Source of the DNA: Paragonimus westermani
Lineage: Eukaryota; Platyhelminthes; Trematoda; Plagiorchiida; Troglotrematidae
DNA length: 64,000 nt
NCBI GenBank assembly: GCA_008508345.1
Contig: QNGE01002403.1
Span: 41,878 to 105,877, forward strand
Direction: 5' to 3'
Shown here in pieces: positions 47,011 through 60,079 of this stretch. The notes under the pieces were generated by a model. That model was given only the letters and a program-made list of their open reading frames with translations. It did no database searches and was not told where the DNA came from. How positions within the stretch are numbered: position 1 is the stretch's first letter; each line of letters opens with the position of its first letter. A program made the translations under genes and the position numbers.

Positions 47011-49079
47011 CAGGCGTCGACAACTGTTCGCATGTATGTGTAGAAGTCACATCAGTGTGCACACGAGGCTTTCCGTTAGCCTGTGAGAGTACCGTAACCG
47101 ACAGAAGCAATGAGCATTCTCAACTGTAAGAACAGGTCATAGTATGTCACAAAACTCAATGGTGGTTGCACAAACAGTTGCCAGTAACAGTTTTGAAACA
47201 GTGGGCTTCGTTCGCGCATATTATCAGCAGAATAATGGAACATGTTCCGAGATATGGGGATTTCATTCTGTCTCACTAATTACGTGTTGTATGCAAACGA
47301 TATGAATCCATTGGAAATTTTAATAACAGACGCAGTAGTCAGTTTAGGAAATTCACATGGGCAACAACGAGTCAAAAGTTAGTGGGCATCACTTATTCGT
47401 GTACGGTTGACGACGACCAGTGTTCTGGGACCAGCATCATTTCACTTGCGCAAGAAGAATCAGACTGAGCTTGCATCCTTGCAGTATGAGTGAGGTAACT
47501 TCGTCAGGATGGTGCACGTTACTGTGGATATGATCAGCAACAAATGAAAACGGGTTTTTCTACCCCGTTGTGATTGTCAGCCTCATTACATCGGTGGTTT
47601 ATTGAATAAAATCGAGAACTAGCCTGACTGGCACACATGATGCTCGTGTCAGTATTCTAAGGTGAGGTTGGTTTGACCTCATCCGACTGGAATGGCAGGA
47701 TGGAAAACGAACTGTGTGTAGCATACACGGAGGACACTGTAGGTAACAGAGTTTGCCTGAAGTCCCCTGGAAACAAGAAGCGAAGAGAAGATTTGACTGA
47801 GTTGCGGGCGGAAGCATAATGTTCATTAAATAATCTAACAACTAATTTTGTTAGGGAGCGAATTCACAGGTCACCTAAAATGACGAAATATCTGAAGGTG
47901 GATGGTAATCACGATGGTACCCAAACATGGGAAGAATATTTGTTTGCTTGGCCGTTTCAAGCACGCCCAACTGTAATTGATGACTGCTGCAGGGACTCTC
48001 CGATTTCTACGGATTGCGCATGTTGCTGGTTGACTAGGTTTCCTTCGTATAAGAAATAGTTGCACGCGAATCAAATAAGAAGGATGATTGATCGAATGAA
48101 TGAAGAGTGAGAGACAGTGCAGTTTGACGTCGTTATATATATATATTGGTATTGTAGAGTAGCGGGAATGTTTTCAAAGTGAAGAATCGTGAGTTGGAAT
48201 CTTAAGTTTCACAATCAGCCCGATGGAAATAGTGCACCAGCTACTTACCGGTAGATGGTTAGGCTGGATACTGGACGCCCATATCCGGGACAAACAGACT
48301 GCTTCAGTCCAAGGCGTTTAAGCCAGTGTTCACAGTAGAGAGGTTCATTTTAAACAGCATCTCTTTGAGAGGTTCGACATATTGATTCGACATCTTTCGC
48401 AATGTCATTGACAACTGAATCGAATCTAGGTTCGGGATTTTGTTGCGGTTAATGAGCTGATGGATCCCTTCGGGTAGTAAAGCCGTCCGTGACAAGTGGG
48501 CAAGACGAACGGTGTGTAGGAATGATCGCACTCGCTCTGACTATCAAGAGGCCGTGTAACATATGTCAATTTGCCCTGATTCATGTTTCTGTATGTTCAC
48601 TTGTACCTGACTGATAGTGTTCAGATAATTCCAACTAACAGTAAAGGTTGACGTGAGGAGCAATCAAACCATCGATGATGGCATGGATATTGTGTTCTCG
48701 GTTCTTCAGAAATCGTCACAATCAGAAAGGATACCTCCATTCTCCTGATCTGATATAGTGCTTGTCGATTGAAAACATGTTCAACTGTTTGTCCGTTTCA
48801 GTTGGTCACGCATGAATGTTTTACTGGTCCATCATTCCACGCGAACTCCACAACAGCGATTCCGTAGGTTTGCAGCGTAGTATCGAGAAGACTTGGACGT
48901 CCCTGTGAGGAATTACGAACAGTCGAGATTGCTAGCATCCATCGCTCGCATCGTTGGAGTGTCTGAGTGACTAGTTGGTTTCATCCATGTGTGTGGACAC
49001 TCCCTCATCCTACACGAGAATGCAAAATTGCAAGCAATTGCCACTCACATAGAAACTTCCCTCAGCCACAAAGCATTCA
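47011..49079. other. Stretch with no recognised gene
   Basis: Short frames only; a (TA)n run at 48133-48147. Confidence 0.5.
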
Positions 49080-49940
49080 TATTGGCGGTGGACAAATGAC
49101 GCTCAAGCACGTATATCGAAGAGGAGGTCACTGTTTGTCAAATAGAGGTGCCTCTGGCGACAAAGAGCTACGTCTCTGCCGTTTGAATAACGCGCATATA
49201 AGGAGAAGGTGAGTGTTACGGTAACGAAACTTGCATACTCTGGATGGAAGTGGCGAACCGTCTCAAGATATTTGATCGCCGATGTCTGCGTTCAATTGCT
49301 CGTATTTGATGGCAACAGGGAGTAAGCAATGAAGAAGTCCGGAGGCAGGTATTTGGTTGGGATTTCCAAACGAATTCTTTCGTTCAATCCTCACATTCAC
49401 ACAAGTTAGGTCATATGCTTAAGATGAGAGCTAGTTGTCTCTACACAGAACACACGTCGCCGACATGGCTAGAAATCGGAGTGAGGTGCGAGGTGAACGG
49501 GTGATTGGGTGGAGAAGGGAAATAAAACTGTCCACAAACAGGTTGGACAATGCAGGTTGGGTCCGTTTCCCGGGCTGGGACGCTCGTGACTCCCGGATTC
49601 GATGGTTAGAGACGTTGGGTTAGATGGCAGTAAATCGAACTCAGTGACGTGAATGTTGTCATCGTTTGACCGAGTTGTCTGTCAAGTGAGTGCGTTTACC
49701 GACGCGGACCAGTGAAAGCCGTAAGGAAGCTGTCTTGTTGGTGGCGCACTACTTTAAATTACAACTCGGTTGTTTGTTTGCAAGATGCTGACATCTTGAT
49801 GCTGAATTGTTGGATATAGACGAGGCCATAATTTGGAAGGTCAGGTCCATCACGGCCAATTGCATTTGTCGTGTTTCGCCATATACAGTGTTTGATTTTG
49901 TGGTATTTAAAATATCAGCGACCAACACAGATATACCGCA
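49080..49940 (+). mobile_element. RTE-type LINE, 3' half
   Basis: It parallels the 15160-15988 part of the other RTE: GTGCCTCTGGCGACAAAGAG (about 49149), the region around 49260-49300 (RRCLRSIAR-like), a WRREIKLSTNRL-like segment, and GWDARDSRIRWLETLG near 49570-49620. It then has the RTE 3' untranslated end (GTTTGCAAGATGCTGACATC near 49773). Dead copy. Confidence 0.75.
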
Positions 49941-50019
49941 GTCTATGTTGATGACAAAGATCTGCTGAAGAATCGAACAAATCGTCGTTGCAGATTTTCG
50001 TCATTGTTTCCCCGTGGTC

Positions 50020-50206
50020 TCTGTTCCATGAACAATTTTGTGGGCAGCGTTACGTGCCTGATGATGGTGACCAGGATCCTGCTGTGCAAACTGACATGCT
50101 ACCTTGTCACCTGAGCCCACGCCATAGTACTCCCAACGTGCTACGGATACTACATTGGTGGATATTCAATGCTTCCATGCAAAACAAACGACTACGGCGT
50201 CGTTAG
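50020..50206 (+). other. Possible last exon of an unknown gene
   Basis: An acceptor-like TCGTTGCAG ends at 49992 and is followed by an open frame to TAG at 50204-50206 (FHEQFCGQRYVPDDGDQDPA and a basic end NKRLRRR). I do not recognise it and found no partner exon. It may be chance. Confidence 0.2.
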
Positions 50207-50534
50207 TCATCTTCATCTCTGATTAGTTCCAAACAGATTAAATGATTAAACGTGTCTTATCATGTTGTAGCTAAAAGAGTGTTGTGACTGCACTGTCCAC
50301 TTGAGCCAAATACTTCACGCAACTCAACCAACACTCATGTTGAGAAAGTATATCGAAAGGATCATCAACTCGCCTGTTCTGTCATTGATTGCTTGATCAC
50401 ACAGTCCACGCGCCTCAGATCGGATTCGGCGGCACCGGAGAGTATGGCATCATCGGAGCACTCGAAATGATCAGGCCAGATTTGGGTGTGCGTGTGGCAC
50501 GGCGCACTGGCGCGGACGATCACTGAACTCATTC

Positions 50535-50580
50535 TCTCTGTCTCTGTCTGTCTGTCTGCTTGTCTATCTGTGTGTCTATC
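50535..50580. repeat. (CTGT)n-type microsatellite
   Basis: Imperfect CTGTCTGTCTGTCTG run. Confidence 0.8.
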
Positions 50581-50659
50581 GCATCATCCGTCTGTTTGTC
50601 TGGGTGCCTATCTGAGCGGATCACACATGGACTGGTCGATTGTCACCCGAACATCAATC

Positions 50660-50765
50660 TGAACATCACTCATATTTGATCGCAGCGTTCGCATTCAGAT
50701 AGATTTTCCAGCCAACCTCTTTCGAAAAGAAGCATTAGACTCGAGTTTCGCTCTGATTAGAACAT
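50660..50765 (-). repeat. SINE-like element S6, 3' fragment
   Basis: It matches the 3' end of S5 base for base with few changes (TTGATCGCAGCGTTCGCATT, CCTCTTTCGAAAAGAAGCA, GACTCGAGTTTCGCTCTGAT). It shows that the GATCGC...GCATTC block belongs to the family. Confidence 0.7.
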
Positions 50766-50929
50766 CAATTGAGACATACGGGTGATTTGTCACCTCATGA
50801 TGCAACCCCGCAACCGACCACAGGATGTGACACAACCAATTGGCTGCGCATATTGGTTCGCACAGTAGATTGCACAGCGCCTTGTATTGCCTGATCGTTT
50901 CCTGTTCAACTCCATATCGTGCTGCCATG

Positions 50930-53900
50930 CAGGAGTGGAGAAACTGGTGACAATATGTGAAATTGATGTTGACTAGAGAGTGACCTAATTTCTAATTAAC
51001 GGTGACTCTGACTTTCTGTGCACGCAACCCGAGGACATCATAAATGTTCGTTTGAATAGGCTATTCAGTTTACCCTAATCTCTCAAAAATATCAACAAAT
51101 TTGAGTTTCTCTCTTGCTAGATCTAACCAGTGGCGAATATCATGGTTACAATCGAGGTTGTGTTGTATCTCCTATGGTGTGCATCCATCTTTTTTGCTAA
51201 CTTCTTGTTGGTGACTATCTCGGAACTGTGTGAACGTACTGTCTAACGCTGAGTACCATTAACGTAATCACATCAAGCTTACCTACTCAACTGTGTCAGG
51301 ATAGCCCGATTCGCATCTGTGATCATCGGGTTTAACAAAATTGTTAGCTGTGTGAACAACCTTTTAACACTATGACAAGCATGAACAAACCAGTTATAGT
51401 TAGTCACTGTAATGGGCTCAACATTGTAAGGGTGGTCACAGTAGGGATTGAGGGTGTGTTGGTCTTCCAACACCGTGTGTATTACCTAAGATATGATCGT
51501 CGTTACTTCATGAATGGTACTGTCTGAGAAATATACGGCTGTTGAAGATCTACAACCAAATTTTATCACCGATCAAAATAATTCGACATATGGAAGAAAG
51601 GAGTCTTATCTTTTTTAACAAGATTTCAAGAAAAAGCTGACAGCCAACTACTCACTGAAGTCTACATCAGATATTCCCAAGTTTGGTCGATCACTATTTT
51701 CAAAACACAACTGAGTAACAACGAGAACTATACAGCTTTTAAAATTTTTTGGTTTGAGGGTTTTCCCATGAATCTCAGTGGATGACTGTATGAAGGAATC
51801 TTCACTATAACAGAATTCGAGTGAGCTGGATTTTTGAACAGTGTGATAGTTTTAAATTTGGCCAGTTTCGCAGTGTCTATTGTCGATTGCTCATTTTGGC
51901 CTAAGAATAGCAGGAGTAGGTCGGGAGCATTGTAGTTGGAGCACGCTGGGAAACAACGACTATTTAGCAGACAGCCCACTTTAGAGAATTATGAGTGCAC
52001 TCGAAAAGGCGAGTAAACATCTACTCCCCCAATACACAAGCGTGGGATGCAGTTTGTTTCTGATGTTGCTTTCGAATCGATACATTTGGTTCACTGAAAG
52101 CAGAGGAGAATGATAGTCACCAGATAGAACTGTCCATTCTATATATGGATCTGATTACAAGGTGGGTTTCACGTTGCTTAAAGTGCACCAATTTGCGCTC
52201 GTAGCACTCGCCGGGCAAAGCTTTTGTCTACTCTTAATCGAATTTTTCACAAGGTTGATAGTCGTGAATTGCTAAATCTACCCGTCATTGACGTGCATTA
52301 GGTCCCGATGCAAACATTTCCAAATTAAACCAGGATAGGAATGAATTGTACCGGTTAATCCTGAGGATCTGGTGTAGTACATGTGGTTACCAAATAAAAT
52401 TCGAACGGCAATTGCTATTTGGCATCGAAAATTCATTCCGAGGTCACACTTTATTTTATTATCAAATGAAAAGATAGCCCTAATCTACTTAGTTTTCGCG
52501 AACAATTAATGAATATTGCACAATAAACTGAACCCAGTTATATTCTCATTGTGAACCATCCGGGAGTTTATGTCTAGAACGTTACAGACTGTTGGTGATG
52601 TGACTTGACAAATTTTATACGAAGCAGTTTTAGAGTTACGTAACCGGAGAATGATGTATGCACAAACGTGGAAATATTTTATTAAATCTATGTCTCACCT
52701 CTAGACTTAAACTGTCGGTTGTCCTTATATGGATCGGCCTACATGTTACAAAGGGCTTGGTGAAGATTTTACTAACTACTTCATTGAACTAGTGCGTACT
52801 CGACTGTTTGTGCAATTTTTGAGTGCGCACTTAGATTTCACATTGGTTTCCTTTCACTTATGGTATGTAAAATATACCTGACCTCAGCTGTCTCGCCATT
52901 GATGTTGACAGTTTTGCTCACGGTTTTCAATAGCTCTTTTGCATGGTCTTGACGATACCTGCACAACTTCTGACCTCTTCTACACATACGAATATAGGTC
53001 TCGTTTTGAATGGTGTTAACGACACGCAATTGTTTATAGCTCACATTCGCACCCTATTGATCAAGCTGGCTACTCTGCCTCGAAGCATTCTGCTCCTGAT
53101 GATCTACAATAAGTCACCTCCCAAGCTCTTCAGCTCATTGTCAATGCTGTCGAGTCAGTAGTCGGCAGCTCCTTCCGGGTAATTACAACAGGCTTAGAGA
53201 AACGACACCTCTAATCGATTAGATTTTGCTTGTTCATAACGATCCGTCTATTTACCGTGATCACTTGACGAGCTATCCAAACTTCTGCTTCAAGATATGA
53301 TTTCCTTGGGGACCAGTCGTTGTTCACGTTGACAAGTCTCTCAGCGTGTCTCAAAAAGCTTACAAATCGAAATACGAAAAGCGTTGCGAATTCCGTCAGG
53401 TGTGAGTTCATTTGCTCGAGTTTAGTAAGTACTAGCGCGTTACTAAGATGACGAGAGATGTTGCGAGCTCTGAAAATCATGAAGAGGCTGGGTGGATTGA
53501 ATTCTGTTGCACAGACACCAGTTAGGGGCATCAAACAGCTCCACTGTAATTCAAACAGGACAACAAACAACTCCTCCATAATTCCCACAGAGTTTTTCTC
53601 TCACATTGACTCATCTGCTCCAGCTGATAGCACAGCTCTTGTCAAAGAACTTATTCTGTTGAAGTTCGGGAAAACGAATGGATCTGAAAGTTAATCACTG
53701 ATCATCCTTAGGACCATGGTAAAATCTTGTGATACTCATCAGAGTTATTCATTCGATTTTTCAGTAGAAAAATAGTAACTCATAATCAGGGGTTGGCTAA
53801 TTCGAGCAACAAAACATATGACACGTATGTAGCGATGTGCCAGATGAACGTAGAAAACAGATCTTCAGGACGTGCCGAGTTTTGAGAGTAATGTATTAAT

Positions 53901-55929
53901 GATTTAGATTGCCGAGACTCAACGTCTGAACCAGTTGAAACTTTTGGGTGCGACGCAATAAGGATTGACTGTGAGAATAACCGTCAAGTCGTAAATAGTC
54001 TGTTGGATAAAAATCTACACGTCTTGGAGTAGAAAATTCTTCCAATGTAACCGTTTACCGTTTGAGTCGTGTCACCGAGGCAAGGCACGAGGCGTTGTAA
54101 CCACCCGGTTTCGCTTGAGTCATCCGGCAACGCGAATCTGGGCAACAGATGCCGATAATTTTTGATATGACAGCGTTCGTGTCGAACAGCTGTGCCAAAC
54201 CACGAGTAAGTCAATTTGTGTGTGGATGCGAATGCACACCTAAGTATTAGAGGGTGGTGCCAACATCAGCGGTTTTTGGCAGGGCTTGAATCACTAACAT
54301 TGTTGATCGTACAACGACGGAACATAGCTGGTTACCTATATCACGTTGTCACTTAAGATATAGGGTACCACGTTACGGGCACCGAACCGATGTGTGAATA
54401 TGCGACCTGATGTGGTAAGTATATCTCGGAGACAATGGATAGCGAATTAAAAGAGAAGAGTAAACTTTTCAGTCATTCAGCCTTTCAGTTTTTAGCTGAA
54501 CTTATGGAAGTAACACGTGGTCCGATACATATCCACTATAATTTGACCAAACTTCAACCTGTTATGTTGCACGTGTACGGAACAAAGTTGTGTTTGCTAT
54601 GGTTGATCCTGGCTACTTTTCACAGGATTTAAACAGACAGCATTTTATTGACGTTTGCAAAATGTTACAGCGCTTGACAACACTTACGCACTGATGATGT
54701 CACCTCGCCTGGTGATAAAACGTTTGCAACCTAAATGCCAAGCTCGGCGAACATATCAATACCAAAACCATTACTTGAACACTGCTGATTTCTCAGCTGC
54801 TCACATCTGCTCGAAGTTACTTGACATTTTCACACAATCTTTGGATAAGCAAACTACTCTTAGTCGTGAGCCAGCGGCCATGTTCAGAAAAATTATCCTA
54901 ATTGTGGTTGTGGTTTTGTACGAATGAGGATTTTATTGAGCTGGGTGAGAACTAACTACAGACCAGTGTGGCTGAGCGTTTATCTTTGACGACCCGCTCA
55001 TGCTACAAATGGAGTCAGTGATGAAGTCCTCCACGTGACTCTGTCGTGAAAGCTTGACCGAATTTCTGATTCCCGGGGTGCGGGCGACATGCACCGCTGA
55101 TGCACTGTAAGACGGTGGAGCTTCAGGTCTAGTGATTCTTTATAAACTGGACTAAAAGAAAACCCATTTGAATGCAGACGTTGCGGCCGACTGTGAGTGA
55201 TGTTCAATTTGTACCATCCAAATTCCTTATGCCCCACAGTGAAAAATATCTTGCAGAAAGATTTGTGACTTACGCGAATTCAGTTTGACGAGCAATCTAA
55301 ACCGTGAAGTGATCAAACGGAATTAACAATGCGAACACTGTGTCACTGCACCAGACGATGCAGGCAAATGCAGTTGAGAATCTAGATATATTAATCAGGT
55401 CATTTGAAATGTGAAGTCGATGGTGCACTAGTCAATGAAATTGTCACCTGCATTGCCATACATTTTGGATGTCTCGCACCAGGACTAGTTTCCGTCCTCT
55501 CTCGAGCTGTAAATTTTGTGACATAAGAAGCACTTGTTTCAATCGGTCAACAACGCTATTGGTTCGATGCGTGTAAATTAGAGGACTCGCTGCCAACATC
55601 AACAGCGCTAAATGACACACAGCCCACATTTACTTACGGTATTCGCATTCACAGAGGTGCTGTCAACTTGAGAATCTTTAGACATTGTCTTAGTGATTGA
55701 AATGTGCGTTGAGTAGTGTCATGCTCCACAAAGTATATTCCTGCTTGTTTGAGAGACATTCAGTCTAAGTGACAAAGCGCAAACTTGGATGACTTGACAC
55801 CTCATGGCGCTGGGTCGCCTGAATTCTTAGTGGAGTGTTCTGAACTACGATTGGACAACGAAGCGCTTAATGGTGGTGACACATTAACAACCAATCGCGC
55901 TAGTGATCTTAGGTACAGAGGTGGATGAC
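50930..55929. other. Stretch with no recognised gene
   Basis: Several 60-125-codon frames occur on both strands (for example 53211-53588 minus, 53458-53694 plus), but none shows a domain, a splice-consistent partner or a repeat that I can name. Confidence 0.5.
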
Positions 55930-56056
55930 GGATTCTCTTTGGTTTAAACGGTGTGTGCGAACCAGAATGCTATTTGTTTCATGTTGTATATGGATGATCG
56001 AAAGTGGTTGTACAGATGTGGCATAATAAGTGAAACTAACCCCCTTTCGAAGTGGT

Positions 56057-57412
56057 ATGCTGCCCTCCATCCAGCTTACTATGCAACGAAAAACTCAACA
56101 GCTGATACGGCTTGTGATCCCCGGCACCAGTTTGCTTGTTCTCGTGATTTATCTGATGAAATACAGTCTGTTTCAAACGAGGAGTCAGCTGGTAATCGTA
56201 GCGGACTGGGAGACAACCAGGCATAGTGAGTGTATTCCATTGTCAGCCATTCTTGAACAAGATGGAAAATCTGTACGCATCTATGTCATCAAAACAAATA
56301 GGTTTTACATAACTTCGTACTGCTTCTTCGTTCCTACCGTAAACAGTGGCAAATCCCCTAGTCGCTCAGATTTCACAGGGTTTCAGTATGCTTCGAACAA
56401 GACACATACCTTCCGGATTGTCCCCGGAACAGCTATGGAATATTTGGAACAGGAGACCTTCTGTTATATACCAACCAACCTGCAGCCAGCTGTTCACAGC
56501 GGTCTGTTGTCAGTGGGGTTGACTGTTGAAGAGTTCAATGAAACTACCATTCTTCCCATCCGATTGGGTCTCGTGCCCAAACTGCTCTCGAACTCCTCTG
56601 TCAAATTCAATCACGAGGTGGCAATTTGCTTCTCACCTTGGTTCAATACGAGCCGTTATTCAGCCAAATACCTGGTGGAATACATAGAACTACAACGGAA
56701 TATGGGAGCCAGCTTGTTCATCTTTTATATGACGGAAAACCCGGCCGACGCAGTCAGGGCAGTGTTGGAAAGTTACCAGAAACGTCCATCTCTAGGTCGT
56801 AATGATCGCTTCCAAATGAAAATATTGCAATGGCGATTGCCGTTAGCTAATCCCGGCAAGCAGACGTGGTATTACGCCCAAATAATTAATTACAATGAGT
56901 GTTTATTTCGACACGCGGATCAGGCTGAGTATATATTGTACGCTGATTTGGATGAAATAGTGGTGCCTAGGGCTACGCTCAAACCACGAGACGGATTGGC
57001 TAAATGGCCGGATGTTATTAGGCAAATTAAACAAAAGCCGATTTTGAACACATCTACTCTGTGTTTTCCCAGTCGCTTCTTCCCAGCCCCTCGTTTGGAC
57101 CAGGTTGCCGTGGAGAGCTCTGTGTTTGCGCGCAATGTTGCAACCGAAATTCTAGACCCGCAACGGTCCAAATGCCTCGTTCGTTCTGGAACGATCAAGC
57201 AAATGTACATCCATTGGCCGCTGGACCCATCAAATAAGATGCTAGCCTCCGATGTCGCAACTATATTGCACTATCGTGACTGCGTGAGAAATGGTTTTGA
57301 ACCGTGTGCAAACAACACGGTCTACCGGAATAATACAGAGATACAGCCATATCGGAAAGAGGTGGGAACAATGGTGGCTACTCGATTACGGCTTATTAAA
57401 GTGGTTTTGTAG
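56057..57412 (+). CDS. Glycosyltransferase family 92 (DUF23) protein, intronless
   Basis: Start chosen at ATG 56057 (451 residues); ATG 56081 (443 residues) is equally possible. Family members are Golgi type II enzymes; the C. elegans member adds galactose to N-glycan core fucose. Residues 19-34 are a membrane anchor after a short basic stretch. The GT92 core begins near residue 186 (HEVAICFSPWFNTSRYSAKY), continues LVEYIELQRNMGASLFIFYM, LQWRLPL and INYNECLF, and has the nucleotide/metal-binding DLD at D297-D299 within LYADLDEIVVPR. It then has CFPSRFFP, KCLVRSG and ILHYRDC. N-glycosylation motifs include NETT, NTSR, NNTV. The open frame has no internal stop and good family spacing, so it should be functional. 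The exact sugar substrate cannot be told. Confidence 0.93.
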   Translation: MLPSIQLTMQRKTQQLIRLVIPGTSLLVLVIYLMKYSLFQTRSQLVIVADWETTRHSECIPLSAILEQDGKSVRIYVIKTNRFYITSYCFFVPTVNSGKSPSRSDFTGFQYASNKTHTFRIVPGTAMEYLEQETFCYIPTNLQPAVHSGLLSVGLTVEEFNETTILPIRLGLVPKLLSNSSVKFNHEVAICFSPWFNTSRYSAKYLVEYIELQRNMGASLFIFYMTENPADAVRAVLESYQKRPSLGRNDRFQMKILQWRLPLANPGKQTWYYAQIINYNECLFRHADQAEYILYADLDEIVVPRATLKPRDGLAKWPDVIRQIKQKPILNTSTLCFPSRFFPAPRLDQVAVESSVFARNVATEILDPQRSKCLVRSGTIKQMYIHWPLDPSNKMLASDVATILHYRDCVRNGFEPCANNTVYRNNTEIQPYRKEVGTMVATRLRLIKVVL

Positions 57413-57429
57413 AATGAGTTGTTTAACTC

Positions 57430-57435
57430 AATAAA
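57430..57435 (+). other. Poly(A) signal of the GT92 gene
   Basis: AATAAA begins 18 bases after the TAG stop, giving a very short 3' untranslated region if used. Confidence 0.7.
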
Positions 57436-57439
57436 ACCC

Positions 57440-58370
57440 CTCAGATTTACTTGGACTATGTGAATTTTCCGGATAATGTCACATTTGTTTTTATGTGGTT
57501 CTCAGTTTAATTTGAGCAGTGACCATAAATGTTGAAATGTGTTCAATCTTTAAAGAGAATGATCATATGTGAAAGAAACGTTCTACTTAACAAACGGTTG
57601 TTTTCATGCTCGATCGGCAGAGAATCTCGCTTACAAATCCAACTAATGTTGTCTTGTCTTATGAATGCCATTATATTTTTTGTTCATACCCATTTTATAG
57701 ATATCACGAGGACTCGGTTAAACAAGACAAATGGGCAATACGTTTAGCAAAGCAGTTAATTAGTACATAATGCATAGGTTACAAAATCATAAGTCCAGTC
57801 TCCATTTCTGCAGTTTGTCTCATGGCAATTCTATTGAGTTCGTGCATGCTATCTCGTGTGTGAATTGGAGTATCATCGGTTTGATATTTGGTTTGAGATA
57901 CGCATTGCATACACTGTCGGAAGGAAATTCCATCAAAACAGCAAAGATATATTTCTAGTGCACTGTCACTACAAGGACTTTGAAGGATACTGCTCCTCAG
58001 AAGATGACACTTTCGTCAGTCCAATCTACCAGAACAGGAGCATCAGCTTACAAGTGAATATATGTGCGTTTTCCACTGAATGACAGCTTATATTCTATGG
58101 ACTTTATATGCACAGGTCCAACTCCAGAAGTTTTATCAAGATTTCAACCAAACGGAAATTTACGACAACAGTAGAAGGTTGGTCAGCATTAAGGTCTCTA
58201 GAAACACAGTCGATCTGAAGTTTCTCGAATCGGTCACGGAAAAACTTAGCAGATGTCAGCTTACCTTATACGAACTCACGGTTAACTTTGCAAAGTGTAC
58301 AGTCTCATTAATCACTTGTAAGATATCCGCACCAAATTTGGTACGAATGAAGTTGAACAGTTTGGGTGTC
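57440..58370. other. Stretch with no recognised gene
   Basis: Downstream of the GT92 gene. Part of it (58070-58270) shares a weak similarity with 62410-62600 (TTTTCCACTGA, TATTCT, TTTATRTGCACA, GTCCAA), suggesting an old repeat. Confidence 0.45.
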
Positions 58371-58490
58371 GTTTTTAACATGTTATTGATAAACAGATTG
58401 GGAATGACACAACGTTACGAGCAAGTTGTAATACTCTACCTTTCAATCAACTCAGGTGGCCTTCCTGGTTGTGTTACTCACAGTCTGTTT
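58370..58490 (+). repeat. Repeat Z, copy 1
   Basis: TGTTATTGATAAACAGATTG, then ACACAACGTTACGAGCAAG, TTGTAATACTCTACCTTTCA and GGTGGCCTTCCT form the inverted counterpart of 60540-60655. Confidence 0.75.
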
Positions 58491-58559
58491 ATCAATGTAC
58501 AGCCTCAGATTAGTGGAAAAAGGTAACGCCAGCCTAGTAGCATTGAGACGCAGTCACCC

Positions 58560-58841
58560 GTATGGTCACTCCGTATGGTGCACGTGGACATTATCATATG
58601 TACATTTGTGGAAGCTTTGTGTCTGGATAGCATATTTGCTAACATAATGAATGCTAACCTCAACTTTACACTTGAATCAGAGGTAGAAGGACGATTATCC
58701 TCACTTGATTTATCACTGAATTCGCGCGCAGACGGTTCCTCCCAGACAGACATTCACAGGAAAGGAACGTGGGACGACCAGTATAATCATTTTCTCAATT
58801 ACATACTTCTCAGGCAGAAAAAAACCTCGTTCATTGTTTGA
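58560..58841 (+). mobile_element. Penelope-like element fragment, RT part
   Basis: The 58575-58841 frame reads MVHVDIIICTF (degraded YVDD box), ANLNFTLESEVEGRLSSLDL, LNSRADGSSQTDIHRKGTWD and YNHFLNYILLRQKKTSFI. This matches the Penelope-like RT pattern (FTLExExxGxxxFLDVLxxRxxDGxxxxxVxRKxTWxxQYxxFxSxxPLxxKRxL). Confidence 0.7.
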
Positions 58842-60079
58842 CAAAGAGAGTCATGAAGATGTGTGTAGATAACACAACTAAGACAGAAATTACATTTTTA
58901 CGGAGGACGTTCGCAAAGAACGCCAACCCCCACCCCAGCCCCAAAGAACAACTTTATCGCCAGGCCCATGGAACTGACGACAGCGAAAGCTGGTTTAGGT
59001 GACGCTATATTATAAAGCTAGAATTTGGCTAAGCTAGTGACCTATAGAGTAGACAACGTAATTGAAAGGACCTTCAGCGCAGCAAAACTACGAATCCCAC
59101 TCAGTTCCAAAACGGCAGCCCAAGTGAAGCCCAGAATGTGTTGCCTAAATATATGACTTTCCTTTGTGTTTACCCTTTCACGTGCTCCATTGGAGCAGAT
59201 CACGCCGGTCGCACAACCGGTCGCTTTCCTCAAAGAATGCTTGAACTGCATCTCACATGGCTGGCCAAAGGCGTGGTGAGGTCAATTTCCAGTGAAAGTC
59301 AGACGCACCTCTTTGATTCGGGGCATCCGGTCACATCAGAAGTAGTTTTTCAGCTCACTTACCGCTTGTCAGGCTTTCAGTCCGCGGAAGCGGCCGGATA
59401 CTGGCTGTGCAGTCCATAGTCATGTGCTAAGAAGAGAATTATGCTAACCACTGTGATTGTCATGACCCTCTGTTACTCACTTGTCACCTCCTGAGGTCAG
59501 TGTGGTCACCGAGTTACTGTGACTTTGATTCCACTTCAGGACTGTTTGAAGTAGTTATGTAACAACTTACCTCTGATTTTTTTGGTTCGACAACCATGAT
59601 CATGTAGAGTGGCACGTAATCGATCCGACAGTGAATAATCAGCAACAGATTGCTCGGTAAACCGCTTTTTAATCAGATGAACTCATAGGCGCTATTCGAA
59701 ATGTACACAATGGATTCCGCTTGACCCATCACCCAACGGGTCGAGGAACTATTATGAAACACCAGAAGTGGGGGCCACGTTTCTAATCTTTAATTAAGAA
59801 AACTCCTGATTGGTGATAAAAATTCTCTACGAAAAACAAGACTAATGTGAACTTATCAGGCTTTGCCATAGTAGCTATATCCCTTTTGTGCGCGCATCGT
59901 GATACAATTAGAGGACCATTCGTTGTCCATAGGAATTAAGGCTCACATGGAAATTTCACGTTGCTCCTCATCTATTGCGACTGTAGAGACTTATCGATGG
60001 GTTCGTCAAAGTCACATGTGTAGACTAGCCCACATGCCACAGTAAGTTGCACAATTTACCTCACGTTGTTCTATCTCAA

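Noticed and set aside
53211..53694. Overlapping 125- and 78-codon frames on opposite strands
   Set aside because: I looked for a transposase or RT fragment and found no motif that holds up.
58080..58526. 148-codon plus-strand frame
   Set aside because: It runs through two repeat-like stretches (similarity with 62410-62600 and repeat Z), so the frame is composite and not a gene.
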